DNA of 33,646 bases from Neisseriaceae bacterium TC5R-5. GTDB lineage: Bacteria > Pseudomonadota > Gammaproteobacteria > Burkholderiales > Chromobacteriaceae. Numbering within the stretch: the stretch's first letter is position 1; the number at the start of each line of letters is the position of its first letter. Below, one piece after another: positions 8,054 to 17,907 of this stretch. Under the pieces are notes generated by a model. The model searched no databases, was not told the DNA's origin, and worked only from the letters and a program-made list of their open reading frames with translations. A program made the position numbers and the translations under genes. The stretch spans positions 1-33,646 of the forward strand of contig JACCFC020000031.1 in the NCBI GenBank assembly GCA_020830965.2. The letters run 5' to 3'.

Positions 8054-10042
8054 TCAGTTGAGCAATGCCCGTGCTTTGGCGACGACGTTTTCTACAGTAA
8101 AACCAAAAGCTTGGAATAGCTGAGCTGCGGGAGCAGACTCCCCAAAATGGTCTATACCCAGCACATCACCATCCAAACCAACATATTTACGCCAGAAGTC
8201 GGGATGACCGGCCTCAATTGCCAGGCGGGGCAAACCGATAGGTAGTACCTGCTGCTGCCAGGTGACATCTTGCTGGTCGAAGACATTGGAGCAAGGCATG
8301 GAGACCACACGCACGGCAACACCTTCATCTGCCAATACTTGTTGTGCTTTCAGCGCCAGATCAATTTCCGAGCCACTGGCAATCAGTACTGCACGTGGAC
8401 TCTCTGCATCGCGTAGCACATAGGCGCCTCGGGAAATATCGGCTATTTGCTGCTGATCGCGGCTGATGAAAGGTAGATTCTGGCGGCTAAGTATCAGGCT
8501 GGTAGGCGTCGTTTGCTGCTCAATAGCATGCGCCCAAGCGACAGCGGTTTCAGTAGTATCACAAGGACGCCAAGTGTGATGGTTCGGAATATAACGTAAG
8601 GTAGCTATTTGTTCGACGGGCTGATGGGTAGGCCCATCCTCACCCAGCCCGATTGAGTCATGAGTGAATACAAAAATCGGATTAATCTTCATCAACGAGG
8701 CCATGCGTAAAGCATTGCGCGCATACTCGCTAAACATCAGGAAGGTGCCACCATAAGGACGCAGCCCACCATGCAGCGTCATGCCATTCATGATGGCTGC
8801 CATACCAAACTCACGCACACCGTAGCTGATGTAATTGCCCTGCCCTGTGTGATCCAGCCATTTTGAACCGGACCAGTTAGTCAGATTGGAGCCAGTGAGG
8901 TCTGCGGAACCACCAACAAACTCAGGCAGAATAGGTGAGTAGGCTTCCAATGCCAGTTGGCTGGCTTTGCGGGTAGCGACGGTTTGTGCTGCTGTATTGA
9001 TGCGAGCTAAAGCTTCGGTTTTGGCCGCTTCCCAGATAGCCGGTAATTCGCCATTAGTACGACGGGTAAACTCAGCGGCCAGTTCCGGGTAAGCAGTGCG
9101 ATAGGCTTCAAAACGCTGACTCCACTCGATTTCGGCCAGTGCACCCTTATCACGGGCACTCCAACTGGCGTAAATGTCTGCTGGTATTTCAAATGGTGGA
9201 TATGGCCATTTCAATTGTTCGCGGGCGGCGGCAATTTCTGTTGCTCCCAGCGGCGCGCCGTGGCAATCGTGGCTGCCCTGTTTATTGGGGGCACCATAGC
9301 CTATCGTGGTTTTGCAACAGATCAAGGTCGGGCTGTCGTGGTTTTTCTTGGCCGTTTCAATGGCGGTAGCAATTTCTACCGGATCGTGACCATCAACATT
9401 CTTAATGACTTGCCAGCCATAAGCCTCAAAGCGAGCTGGGGTATTGTCGGTGAACCAGCCATCAACCTTGCCATCAATGGAAATGCCGTTATCGTCCCAA
9501 AACGCAATCAGTTTGGACAGGCCCCAAGTACCCGCCAGCGAGCAGGCTTCATGGCTAATCCCTTCCATCAGGCAGCCATCGCCGAGAAACACCCAGGTGT
9601 GGTGGTCGACAATTTGGTGTCCATCACGGTTGAACTGCGCGGCCAGCATTTTCTCTGCCAGCGCCATCCCTACCGCATTGGTGATGCCCTGACCTAGCGG
9701 GCCAGTAGTGGTTTCGACACCAGGTGCATAACCATACTCAGGATGGCCCGGGGTCTTGGAGTGCAATTGACGGAAGTTTTTCAGGTCTTCTATGGACAGA
9801 TCATAACCACTGAGATGCAGCAGGCTGTAAATCAGCATCGAACCATGACCATTAGACAAAATAAAACGGTCACGATCCGGCCAGTGTGGATTGCCTGGAT
9901 TATGTTTTAGATGATCACGCCAGAGTACTTCGGCGATATCTGCCATGCCCATGGGGGCGCCGGGGTGACCGGATTTGGCTTTTTCAACAGCATCCATGGC
10001 AAGGACACGGATGGCATTGGCAAGCTCGGTGCGGGTGGCCAT
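8054..10042 (-). CDS. tkt: Transketolase
   Basis: Thiamine-diphosphate enzyme that moves two-carbon units between sugar phosphates in the pentose phosphate pathway. The 662-residue length is normal. The N-terminal domain has [34 protein letters not shown] and [14 protein letters not shown]. The thiamine-diphosphate motif is [13 protein letters not shown], followed by DDNGISIDG at the expected distance. The central domain has [12 protein letters not shown] and [20 protein letters not shown], and the C-terminal domain ends with the usual DHFGESAPA segment. GAGG lies ten bases before the ATG. Gap follows downstream, a common pairing of carbon-metabolism genes (tkt-gap), although here a terminator separates them. 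The BPSS1780-like gene diverges upstream. Confidence 0.97.
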   Translation of the reverse strand: MATRTELANAIRVLAMDAVEKAKSGHPGAPMGMADIAEVLWRDHLKHNPGNPHWPDRDRFILSNGHGSMLIYSLLHLSGYDLSIEDLKNFRQLHSKTPGHPEYGYAPGVETTTGPLGQGITNAVGMALAEKMLAAQFNRDGHQIVDHHTWVFLGDGCLMEGISHEACSLAGTWGLSKLIAFWDDNGISIDGKVDGWFTDNTPARFEAYGWQVIKNVDGHDPVEIATAIETAKKNHDSPTLICCKTTIGYGAPNKQGSHDCHGAPLGATEIAAAREQLKWPYPPFEIPADIYASWSARDKGALAEIEWSQRFEAYRTAYPELAAEFTRRTNGELPAIWEAAKTEALARINTAAQTVATRKASQLALEAYSPILPEFVGGSADLTGSNLTNWSGSKWLDHTGQGNYISYGVREFGMAAIMNGMTLHGGLRPYGGTFLMFSEYARNALRMASLMKINPIFVFTHDSIGLGEDGPTHQPVEQIATLRYIPNHHTWRPCDTTETAVAWAHAIEQQTTPTSLILSRQNLPFISRDQQQIADISRGAYVLRDAESPRAVLIASGSEIDLALKAQQVLADEGVAVRVVSMPCSNVFDQQDVTWQQQVLPIGLPRLAIEAGHPDFWRKYVGLDGDVLGIDHFGESAPAAQLFQAFGFTVENVVAKARALLN

Positions 10043-10211
10043 TTTAGAAGAACCTCAAAACTATTTGGAAAGCAAGGTGGCGGCACTCGTCTTGATTGCG
10101 CCATATTTGGCAGACTGAGCCGTCGTAAAAGCCCGGATTATCGCTGATGTTATAGGGTGGCGGCAACTGCATACCGGATACACGGCGTTCGGTCTACCTG
10201 CAAAACTCAGC

Positions 10212-10217
10212 TACAAT
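10212..10217 (+). promoter_or_regulatory. Possible -10 box upstream of the BPSS1780-like gene
   Basis: TACAAT matches five of six bases of the sigma-70 -10 consensus and lies 26 bases before the chosen start. No convincing -35 box lies 16-18 bases upstream. Confidence 0.3.
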
Positions 10218-10243
10218 CGGCTACATATTATTGGGAGATGATG

Positions 10244-10999
10244 ATGCAAGAGTTACCCGTTGAACCGATGTCCCGCAAAGTTGCCTTTAGCCGTGGCTGG
10301 GCTTGGGTGGTGGAAGCATTCTATATTGTTCGCCAGCAGCCGCTAACCTGGGTGCTACTTGCTTTGGCGTACATCGTCATGCATGTCGTGTTATCCGCTA
10401 TTCCGGTATTTGGGACACCTCTGACGTTTTTTATCGCTCCCGTGTTTGCTGCCGGTTTTATTGCCGCGGCAAAGAAAAGCGAGCATGGTGCCGAGCTGGA
10501 GTTAATGGATTTATTCGTAGGTTTCAAAACGACATTACGGCCCTTAATTAATGTCGGCATGCTCTATATGGCACTCATTATTAGCTCGCTGTTATTGCTA
10601 GGAATATTTGGGCAATTTATTGGAATAGAAATCAAGGAAGTTCCTAATCGGGTGCCTGAAATAAGCGGCCCAGTTTGGCCTTTTCTGGGTGTGGCGGCCT
10701 TGCTAATGTTTTTATTAAACCTGACTTATTGGTTTGCACCGGCTCTGGTGATGATCGGTCAAGTCAGTCCCTGGCAGGCGATGCGCCTGAGCTTGCGGGC
10801 AGGTTTGACTAACTGGAGTGTCGTATTAAGTTGCGGGCTGATGTTGGCCATGCTGTTATTCTTGGCCATTTTACCGCTGGGCCTGGGTTTGTTGTTATGG
10901 TTCCCTGTGCTGTATGTCACCTCTTATACCAGTTGGAAAGATGTTTTTCAGCAAGAGAGCCCATCCCGGGCATCAGGGGATCTCCCCATCGTATTTTAG
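10244..10999 (+). CDS. BPSS1780-family integral membrane protein
   Basis: Conserved membrane protein of unknown function, found mainly in Betaproteobacteria. Recognition is from the opening (M)SRKVAFSRGWAWVVEAFYIVRQQPLTW and the GFKTTLRPLINVGMLYMAL and FAPALVMI segments. About six hydrophobic helices are visible. The tail SYTSWKDVFQ is typical of the family. Three ATGs in a row (10238, 10241, 10244) follow GGGAG; the third has the best spacing (six bases) and is used here, giving 251 residues. The frame is open further upstream from a GTG at 10157, but that stretch has no family similarity. The gene diverges from tkt. Function not known. Confidence 0.75.
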   Translation: MQELPVEPMSRKVAFSRGWAWVVEAFYIVRQQPLTWVLLALAYIVMHVVLSAIPVFGTPLTFFIAPVFAAGFIAAAKKSEHGAELELMDLFVGFKTTLRPLINVGMLYMALIISSLLLLGIFGQFIGIEIKEVPNRVPEISGPVWPFLGVAALLMFLLNLTYWFAPALVMIGQVSPWQAMRLSLRAGLTNWSVVLSCGLMLAMLLFLAILPLGLGLLLWFPVLYVTSYTSWKDVFQQESPSRASGDLPIVF

Positions 11000-11099
11000 G
11001 ATATAAAGCCTAGAACGTAACAACCTTGCGACTCTTTGCTTCCTTAATTGTTCCGGGTCATAATTGCCGTCTCATTATCCGTACTCGGAGCCAGCAATC

Positions 11100-11336
11100 G
11101 TGAGTGATTCAATGCTGAGTCAGCAACAAATACAGACATTAGTACCGGTAGTACAACAATATTTTCAGGATAACTTGGAGGTCGAACTAGGCCAGTTCGA
11201 CACTCAGTTCTTGCTGGATTTCCTTATCAGGAAGGTAGGGAGAGAAATCTATAACCAAGCTTTGACAGATGCTCAGCTAGCCCTATCGGCCCGAATGGAA
11301 TCTTTACAGGCAGCGATCTGGGAACTGGAAAAATAG
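11100..11336 (+). CDS. DUF2164 family protein
   Basis: Small soluble protein of 78 residues from the GTG at 11100. CGGAG lies nine bases before that GTG; an upstream in-frame TTG at 11064 has no such site. The pattern VVQQYFQDNLEVELGQFDTQFLLDF followed by GREIYNQALTDAQ (shown in two parts) matches DUF2164, whose members share an E-x-G-x-(h)xxxhLLDF...hG..hYNQG/A core. Function unknown. The gene lies between two other small conserved genes on the same strand; spacing of about 100 and 57 bases leaves co-transcription open. Confidence 0.7.
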   Translation: MSDSMLSQQQIQTLVPVVQQYFQDNLEVELGQFDTQFLLDFLIRKVGREIYNQALTDAQLALSARMESLQAAIWELEK

Positions 11337-11393
11337 TATGCAAAACAGTGTTGCCGTGCTCTGTCGATACCAGTAATAAAACCCATGTCATGA

Positions 11394-12029
11394 ATGCAAT
11401 CTTTATCTGATCATCGACCTACCCCGCCTATGCTCTATCTGCGCCTGATGTTGAAAGGTTTTCTGCTAGCGGTTTCTCTATTGCTCTTAGGCTTTGCGTA
11501 TGCGGCGTGGAGCATTGTTGACTTTGGAAATAATGCGAGTGAGCCACAGGCTGATGCAGCCTTAGTGCTGGGCGCTGCCGCTTGGGGTAATCGCCCGTCA
11601 CCGGTATTTCGGGAGAGGATTAATCATGCGGTCAAGTTGTACAAGTCTGGCAAGGTCCACTGGATTATTTTCACTGGTGGTACACCAGAACCTGGTTATC
11701 CAGCTGAAGCAGACGTCGGAAGAGAATTTGCTGCCAAGCAGGGGGTGCCAATGCGGGTGATGCTGGCAGAAAATCAGTCGCGTACCACTTGGCAGAATCT
11801 GGAAAATGCCCGCAATTTGAGCGGGCAATTTGGGATACATTCCTTTTTGCTGGTTAGCGACCCTTTGCACATGCGCCGTTCGGTGCTGATGGCAACTGAT
11901 TTGGGCTTGCAAGCACATGCGGCCCCAACACTATCGAGCCGTTATCGTACCTGGAATAGCTGGTCACGATTCTTGCTACGGGAAACCTGGCTATATATTG
12001 GCTATCGGGTGTTCCGCCAGCTTTCCTGA
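11394..12029 (+). CDS. YdcF/SanA-like DUF218 protein
   Basis: Predicted membrane-anchored protein of 211 residues with one N-terminal helix (about residues 18-42) and a DUF218 domain after it. Visible DUF218 motifs are ALVLGAAAWGNRPSPVFRERI, IIFTGGTPEPGYPAEADVG, LAENQSRTTWQNLENA and LVSDPLHMRRS. The acidic and Arg/His residues in these four motifs form the conserved pocket of the family. SanA and ElyC relatives act in envelope integrity and peptidoglycan or lipid-carrier physiology, so an envelope role is likely but only inferred. The start is uncertain: the ATG at 11394 has no strong ribosome-binding site, and an in-frame ATG at 11430 is an alternative. Confidence 0.8.
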   Translation: MQSLSDHRPTPPMLYLRLMLKGFLLAVSLLLLGFAYAAWSIVDFGNNASEPQADAALVLGAAAWGNRPSPVFRERINHAVKLYKSGKVHWIIFTGGTPEPGYPAEADVGREFAAKQGVPMRVMLAENQSRTTWQNLENARNLSGQFGIHSFLLVSDPLHMRRSVLMATDLGLQAHAAPTLSSRYRTWNSWSRFLLRETWLYIGYRVFRQLS

Positions 12030-12147
12030 TATTTGCTTAAACACTACTACGACTGCCTAAGCGGCTTGAAAGCCCCCGGATACGGCGTAACAGCAAGGGA
12101 ATGTTATCGCAAACACCCCTCACTCCTGATCTAACACAATATTAGTT

Positions 12148-12179
12148 TTGCTATTTTCACGCAGCAGTTGCTATTTTCA
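12148..12179. repeat. Short direct repeat at the 3' end of the split transporter gene
   Basis: TTGCTATTTTCA occurs at 12148-12159 and again at 12168-12179, a 20-base period. The first copy contains the stop codon of the downstream transporter fragment. This could be a small tandem duplication that altered the C-terminus, or chance. Confidence 0.5.
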
Positions 12180-13557
12180 GTTTGCTTTTAATAAACAGGG
12201 CAACAGCAGCGACTAATGAGGGAACGACTAATATATTCAAAATTAAATTGAAACTGAAATTTAAGCGTAACATTTCAGCACCGACCATCGCACCAAAGAT
12301 GGCACCAAAACGCCCTATTCCGTGCATCCATGACACCCCAGTTGCGCGTCCTCTCACTGGATAAAAAGCAGCAGTTAAGGCGGGAAGCGATACTTGGGCC
12401 CCAACCAACAGTACCCCGGTCAGAAAAATCACAACACTAAATAGCAGAGCATTTTGTGCAACCAGTCCCGAAAAAAACAGTAATACGGCTGATAATCCAT
12501 AACTAATTATCAAGGTTACGTTAGCATTAGTCTTATCCATCAAATAACCCAGCAATAGGGAACCCAACACCCCACCGGCCGGAAAAACGGCAGTCAGCAT
12601 ACTAGCTTAAGCGGTAGAAAACCCGATATCTTTCAATAAAATCGGTAGCCAACTGGTTAGTAAATAAAAAACCAACAAACTCATAAAACAAGCAAGCCAG
12701 AGCATAATGGTTCCTAGGCGAAAGTGCTTGGATACAATCAGCGACAAGGCGGATTGCTTATTATCTGCAGGCTGCTGTTCAGCAATATGAAGTACTGTGC
12801 CAGCAGCAAGTTTGCGGCCAGTCACCTTCTGAAAAGCCCGAGCAATCTTTTCCTGACTTTTACCCTTAACCACCATGAAGTGCAGTGATTCCGGCATAAA
12901 AATGGCGATTAACAAGGTCACAATCAGAGGAAGTACTCCTCCCAATACCAAAACACTCTGCCAACCATAGCTCGGTATCATATGGGCCGATAACAAACCT
13001 CCCAACGCAACCCCGCTAGGAAAGGCGCAAAGCAAAGCATTCACCATGGTTGCCCGGATCCGCTTAGGCATAAATTCTGCTAATAAGGTAGCAACATTGG
13101 GCATTGCTGCCCCCAAACCTAAACCTGTGAGAAAACGATATATTGTTAACTCCGATAATGAGGACGAAAGAGCACAAGCAATACTCCCCACCCCAAAGAA
13201 CAATACCGATAAAATCACCACTGTTTTTCGTCCAAAACGGTCTGCCAATGGTCCGGCAGTGAGCGCCCCTAAAGCCATGCCAACTAATGCAGCACTAACA
13301 ACCGGGCCCAGTGCTCCTCGCTCAATACCCCATGCTTGAATTAAAGAAGGTGCAATATAGGCTATCGCCCCAGTGTCAAAGCCATCTGCAATGACGACTA
13401 AAAAACTCAAGATAAAAATAAGCCATTGATAAGCGGACAGTGATTGCTCATCAAGGCAGGCTTGTAAGTCCAGGGTGGACGGCATAGGGGTCCCCCCCTT
13501 TGCTCCATCATTGCCATGCATAACCCCTAGTGGTGGTGTTACCGTTAAATCACTCAT
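12157..13557 (-). pseudogene. MFS transporter, aromatic acid:H+ symporter (PcaK/BenK-like), interrupted by an in-frame stop
   Basis: The minus strand encodes one complete 12-helix MFS protein in a single frame, broken by a TAA at 12609-12607. The upstream part (316 residues) carries VVIADGFDTGAIAYIAPSL in TM1, the loop signature GPLADRFGRK, and RFLTGLGLGAAMPNVATLLAE. It ends at DIGFSTA. The frame continues without shift as ASMLTAVFPAGG and LLLGYLMDK to the end of TM12. Relatives read GxSxxQAS at this point, so the stop most likely replaces Gln (CAA to TAA, one base). DGFDT and the GLGLGAAMPN motif point to the AAHS family of aromatic-acid importers. AGGAG precedes the start. The upstream half alone would lack about five helices and is unlikely to work. 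A sequencing error, a suppressed stop or a recent mutation are all possible. Confidence 0.88.
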
Positions 13558-13787
13558 GCTTACTCTCCTTTGTCAGACTGCTAATGTTTTTATTTAGCTG
13601 GTACCTGATCGGCCCAGTCTTAAAGTAAAACTAGTGGCGATTATGCCTATACAATCGCAAAAAAGACAATTATCCCATTTGGCATTAAACTACAAATGGC
13701 CTATTACTCGCTAACTTTCTCCGTTTGCTGATAAAGAGAACACCTACAAATCATGACAAATCAACTATTTAGAAAGCAGCTTCTATA

Positions 13788-16763
13788 ATGCAAGGCGGGA
13801 CAACTGAACGGGCAAACAGCATGCCTTTTTCTAAAAAAAGACGGCCAATTTCACTACAATTACATATTGCCTATTTATTTATCGGGCTCTTACTCAGCTT
13901 TGCGCTGGTCAGCAGCTTTTATCACTATCGTGAAAATACGCGCATCTTATTAAATGCCGCCGATAAACAAATAGCGATGATTGGCGAACGCGCAGTCATC
14001 CAATTAGAACAGCTCTACCATCCGGTCGCCATTTTTGCTGACCTGATAGCTAATCAGGGCATTATGAACAGTAAAACGCTGGAACAGCGCTTGACTGTGC
14101 TACCGTTTCTGATGGGTGGCATGGATAGAATGAATCGTGTCTCCGCCAGCTTTATCGGCTATAGCAATGGCGATTTTTTCCTACTGCGTCGCTGGAGTAA
14201 TGACCCTCCACTCCGCGCCCGTTTCAAAAATGCTCCAACCAACACGGCCTGGGTAGTACAAAGCATCACCCATCTGAAAAACGGCATCCAACGCGATTAC
14301 CTCTACTTTGATAACAAACGACGGCTGCTAAAGCACGAGTCACCCCAAGATTACCGCTATGAAGTACGTGGCCGTGGCTGGTATAAACAGGCACTGGCCG
14401 CTAATCGAATGGTCACTTCCACCCCCTACGTTTTTTTTACCACTCGACAAAGCGGCATTACTGTCTCCCGGCCAACGCCAAACGGGCAAGCAGTTGTCGG
14501 TGTGGATATCAGCCTGAATGATATTAATGCCATCTTGCAAAACTCTCGCATCACTCCGCACACCACTCTAGCGCTCATTGATGAGCAAGGTTCGGTGCTT
14601 AGCTGGGATCGTGGGGTACCCAAGGCGATAGACCTACCCGAGGGAAAGTTAGGCTTTCCCAAGCTAAAACAGTTAGGGGAAAATACCTTGGACACACTGT
14701 ATCAAATCAACCATAACCGTCATAACCAAAGCCATAGTTTTCAGGCAAATGATAAAGAATGGCATGGCGTCATCAATACCATTCCTCTGACCGGCAGTGC
14801 ACCCTATCGCCTGCTCATTGCCATCCCTTATGATGAATTACTATCGGAGGCCATTTCTGTACGCAATCGCACCATCCTTATCTCGGTATTACTACTAATT
14901 GCAGGTATTCTGATTGCGGCACGACTGGCGCGTATGGCCTCTCACCCTCTGGATGCACTAGCACTGGAAACCCGAAAAATACAGGCTTTTGACTTCTCAG
15001 AGCCAGTAGACATTGACACACACATCATCGAAGTACGCCACCTGGCTCAGTCAATTAGCGTCATGAAATCTACCATTCGCAAATTTCTGGAGCTATCTTC
15101 GGCCTTGGCAAACGAGAGTAATTTTGAACACCTGCTCAAGCGCTTGCTTAACGAGCTGCAACAAGTCACTCAAGCCAGCGGTGGAATTATCTATCTCAGT
15201 GATAACAACGAAACCAACTTACGCCCGGTACAGGCTGAATGGCAGGGAGATTTTCTGGATACGCCGGAACGGCTAGGTATCTTAAACCGCATCACCGATA
15301 GCTATCATCCGGTATTACGTGCACTCCAAACCCCAGACACCCCATTACCACTGCGTGCCGATGAATTGCGCCATTTTTTCACCGCTCTAGAGCAGATTGA
15401 AGCAGATATGACCCTGCTGGTGCTGCCACTGAGCGACTCCAGCAATCAAACTCTAGGAGCACTGGTCCTGTTTATTGACGAAAGCCAGCAAGCGCTGAGC
15501 CCTGAACTCCTCGGCTTTACCACCGCACTTTCCGGCACGGCCTCAGTGGCCTTACATACCCAGCGACTGTTGGATGAACAAAAAACCTTGCTTGAGTCAT
15601 TTATCCAACTGATTGCTGGGGCAATCGACTCAAAAAGTCCTTACACCGGGGGGCATTGTCAGCGCGTCCCAGAACTTACCAAGATGCTAGCAAAAGCTGC
15701 CTGTGAGGAACAAACGGGCCAGTTTGCCGACTTTTCACTCAGTGAGAAGGAGTGGGAAGAACTACATATCGCTTCTTGGCTGCATGATTGCGGCAAGGTA
15801 ACGACACCCGAATACGTCGTCGACAAGGCCACCAAACTCGAAACGCTCTATGACCGTCTTCACGAAATACGCATGCGCTTTGAAGTGCTCAAGCGGGATG
15901 CTTCACTCACTTACTGGCAGGCCCTTGCCAACGGGGAATCACCGGAAATCGCGCGTGAGGAACTCAAGAGAGAACACAGCAAACTGGACGACGACTTTGC
16001 CTTCATCGCCAATTGTAATGAAGGCGGTGAGTTTATGGATCAGCATAAACTCGGTCGTCTGCAAGAAATCAGCCAGTACCAGTGGCAGCGTACCCTAAGT
16101 GATAGGCTGGGCATTAGCTATGCTGAAAAGGCCCGCAAAGAGGCTCAAGGCCCCGAAATATTGCCGGTGATGGAAGCGCTACTGTCCGACAAAATAGAGC
16201 ACCTGATACCACGGACAGCCAGCGATAAGCTACCTGATGATAAACGCTGGCAATTCCAAGTCACGATGCCCCCCTATCTGTACAACCGGGGTGAACTATA
16301 TAACCTGTCGATTGGTCGAGGTACGTTAAACGAAGAAGAACGTTACAAAATTAACGAACATATTATTCACACCATCATCATGCTGGAAAACCTGCCATTA
16401 CCCCGTCACCTGCGACGAATCCCCGATATCGCCGGAGGTCATCATGAAAAAATGGATGGTACTGGCTACCCACGCCGACTACGACGCGAAGACATGGGCT
16501 GGACCACGCGAATGATGGCCATTGCTGATATTTTTGAAGCACTCACCGCCAGTGACCGCCCATACAAAAAAGGCAAAATGCTATCGGAGGCCGTCAGAAT
16601 CATGTACCACATGAAGAAAGACGGCCATATCGATCCTGATCTGTTTGATCTATTCCTGCGCTCAGGCCTCTATCTGGAATATGCGCAAAAACATATGGTG
16701 ACCGAACAGATTGACGAGGTTGATATCCGTACCTATCTAACAGCCGAAGGTTTAGGCAGCTAA
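13788..16763 (+). CDS. Membrane sensor HD-GYP protein (Cache-HAMP-GAF-HD-GYP), probable cyclic-di-GMP phosphodiesterase
   Basis: Large signalling protein of 991 residues. A transmembrane helix at about 28-48 leads into a periplasmic dCache-like sensor region (about 50-360). A second helix lies at about 363-383, then a HAMP segment, a GAF-like domain (about 435-600) and a C-terminal HD-GYP domain. HD-GYP metal ligands are present: His in GGHCQRVPELT, the HD pair at 666-667 (LHDCGK), His in INEHIIHT, HHEK at 885-888, DGTGYP at 890-895, and Asp in IADIFEALTASDRPYKKG. A segment of about 150 residues (roughly 690-840) is inserted between the HD half and the GYP half. By family knowledge the domain hydrolyses cyclic-di-GMP; the sensed ligand is unknown. 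ATG 13821 is an alternative start, and neither start has a strong ribosome-binding site. Confidence 0.88.
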   Translation: MQGGTTERANSMPFSKKRRPISLQLHIAYLFIGLLLSFALVSSFYHYRENTRILLNAADKQIAMIGERAVIQLEQLYHPVAIFADLIANQGIMNSKTLEQRLTVLPFLMGGMDRMNRVSASFIGYSNGDFFLLRRWSNDPPLRARFKNAPTNTAWVVQSITHLKNGIQRDYLYFDNKRRLLKHESPQDYRYEVRGRGWYKQALAANRMVTSTPYVFFTTRQSGITVSRPTPNGQAVVGVDISLNDINAILQNSRITPHTTLALIDEQGSVLSWDRGVPKAIDLPEGKLGFPKLKQLGENTLDTLYQINHNRHNQSHSFQANDKEWHGVINTIPLTGSAPYRLLIAIPYDELLSEAISVRNRTILISVLLLIAGILIAARLARMASHPLDALALETRKIQAFDFSEPVDIDTHIIEVRHLAQSISVMKSTIRKFLELSSALANESNFEHLLKRLLNELQQVTQASGGIIYLSDNNETNLRPVQAEWQGDFLDTPERLGILNRITDSYHPVLRALQTPDTPLPLRADELRHFFTALEQIEADMTLLVLPLSDSSNQTLGALVLFIDESQQALSPELLGFTTALSGTASVALHTQRLLDEQKTLLESFIQLIAGAIDSKSPYTGGHCQRVPELTKMLAKAACEEQTGQFADFSLSEKEWEELHIASWLHDCGKVTTPEYVVDKATKLETLYDRLHEIRMRFEVLKRDASLTYWQALANGESPEIAREELKREHSKLDDDFAFIANCNEGGEFMDQHKLGRLQEISQYQWQRTLSDRLGISYAEKARKEAQGPEILPVMEALLSDKIEHLIPRTASDKLPDDKRWQFQVTMPPYLYNRGELYNLSIGRGTLNEEERYKINEHIIHTIIMLENLPLPRHLRRIPDIAGGHHEKMDGTGYPRRLRREDMGWTTRMMAIADIFEALTASDRPYKKGKMLSEAVRIMYHMKKDGHIDPDLFDLFLRSGLYLEYAQKHMVTEQIDEVDIRTYLTAEGLGS

Positions 16764-16798
16764 TATTGCGAATATTTCAAAGCTAGGGGCAGTTGATG

Positions 16799-16820
16799 CG
16801 AGCACTCTGCTGCTCGTCTT
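16799..16820 (+). terminator. Possible weak terminator after the HD-GYP gene
   Basis: CGAGCA pairs with TGCTCG (6 bp, 6-base loop) and is followed by TCTTTATCT. It lies 35 bases after the HD-GYP stop and abuts the end of the convergent amidase gene. Confidence 0.35.
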
Positions 16821-17689
16821 TATCTCTTGCGGGAATCATTACGATGATTAAAGTATTTTTCCAACAAGGCATCTAACACCGCCACGGTTTCAATATCGGG
16901 CTGCCCATCATATTTGGCAGGTCGAAAATGCATTTGAAACGCCGCCACTACCGCCAAGGTCATCGGGTCTAATTGCCCGGTCTGCGGTGTATCGTAACCA
17001 TAGTTTAATAACTTGGCCTGTAACTGCCGCACATCGCCAGCATAAGGCTGATTGGTACGGTAATACTCAATCGCTTCCGCTTCTGGCCAGGCCCCCACAC
17101 CGAACTCGCGATATAAGCGCTCCCAGGGGAATAATGGGCCGGGATCCACTTTACGACCTGGCGACACATCTGCATGACCCACAACGCTGCTGGCGGGAAT
17201 ACCGTGCTGATCGATGATAGTCCGCGCCAACCGTGCGACAACGGCAATCTGGCCTTCTTCATATGAATACCAGTGGCGACTCATCAATGGCCATTGATCC
17301 TGCTCCGGCGATGGATAACCGAGATTCACCACTTCAATGCCAATAGAACTAGCATTCAACATGCGACTACCCTGCCAATAACTACGGCCAGCATGTGCAC
17401 TACTCTTCGTCTCGGCAACCAATTGCTGCACGGTAAAGCTTGCTCCATTATTGTCAGCATCCGCAATCAAGTAATGCGCACTGGCACGATGCTTAGGGTC
17501 GGTTAACATTTTTAGAGCCGTCTCATAGGGTACGGCGGTATAGTGAAAAATTAGGCTACGCACCCATGAACTCTGACCATCAATTGTCCTTACAGACCTT
17601 CCACGTTCGCTGGCCTCAGCAAATGGCACAACAGCAGACATCAACAGCGCCGTAGAAGCAGCACAAAATAAAAATCTTCTTCTGTTCAT
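16820..17689 (-). CDS. N-acetylmuramoyl-L-alanine amidase, AmiD-like, with peptidoglycan-binding domain
   Basis: Zinc amidase that cuts the bond between N-acetylmuramic acid and L-alanine in cell-wall fragments. The start at 17689 (MNRRRFLFCAASTALLM) gives 289 residues and a signal peptide with an RRRFLF twin-arginine-like motif and cleavage near AEA (about 26), so export to the periplasm is expected. The Amidase_2 domain shows zinc ligands His49 (IFHYTA), His172 (GHADVSPGRKVDPGP) and probably Asp182 at the Cys/Asp position. SAHYLI, HAG and IGIEVVN are in the expected order. The C-terminal ~70 residues (VRQLQAKLLNYGYDTPQTG... then AVVAAFQMHFRP) form a PG_binding_1 domain. The frame is open 13 codons further upstream, but the signal peptide supports the shorter start. 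It is convergent with the HD-GYP gene and divergent from the chemotaxis gene. Confidence 0.9.
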   Translation of the reverse strand: MNRRRFLFCAASTALLMSAVVPFAEASERGRSVRTIDGQSSWVRSLIFHYTAVPYETALKMLTDPKHRASAHYLIADADNNGASFTVQQLVAETKSSAHAGRSYWQGSRMLNASSIGIEVVNLGYPSPEQDQWPLMSRHWYSYEEGQIAVVARLARTIIDQHGIPASSVVGHADVSPGRKVDPGPLFPWERLYREFGVGAWPEAEAIEYYRTNQPYAGDVRQLQAKLLNYGYDTPQTGQLDPMTLAVVAAFQMHFRPAKYDGQPDIETVAVLDALLEKYFNHRNDSRKR

Positions 17690-17907
17690 TAATCTAATAT
17701 TCCATATATGGCGGCACATAATCAGCACATAGGCCCGAATACTTCATGTCCATAATAATGACAAAAAGCAAAAAAATAAGCGAAGACACTAAACTCCAGC
17801 AGAAAAATAAAAATAATGTCTTACAATTTATTAAATAGTCTTAATCAATAATGTTGAACACTCTTTGAAGCGCACTTACTTTTTAACTTCTCGAAGAAAT
17901 CGCAATC

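Noticed and set aside
9215-9697. 160-codon open frame on the plus strand opposite tkt
   Set aside because: It lies entirely within the well-supported transketolase gene, has no recognisable domain or ribosome-binding site, and its composition follows from the codon pattern of tkt.
10157-10243. Upstream in-frame extension of the BPSS1780-like protein from a GTG
   Set aside because: The GGGAG site sits inside the extension directly before three ATGs, and the extended residues do not resemble the family.
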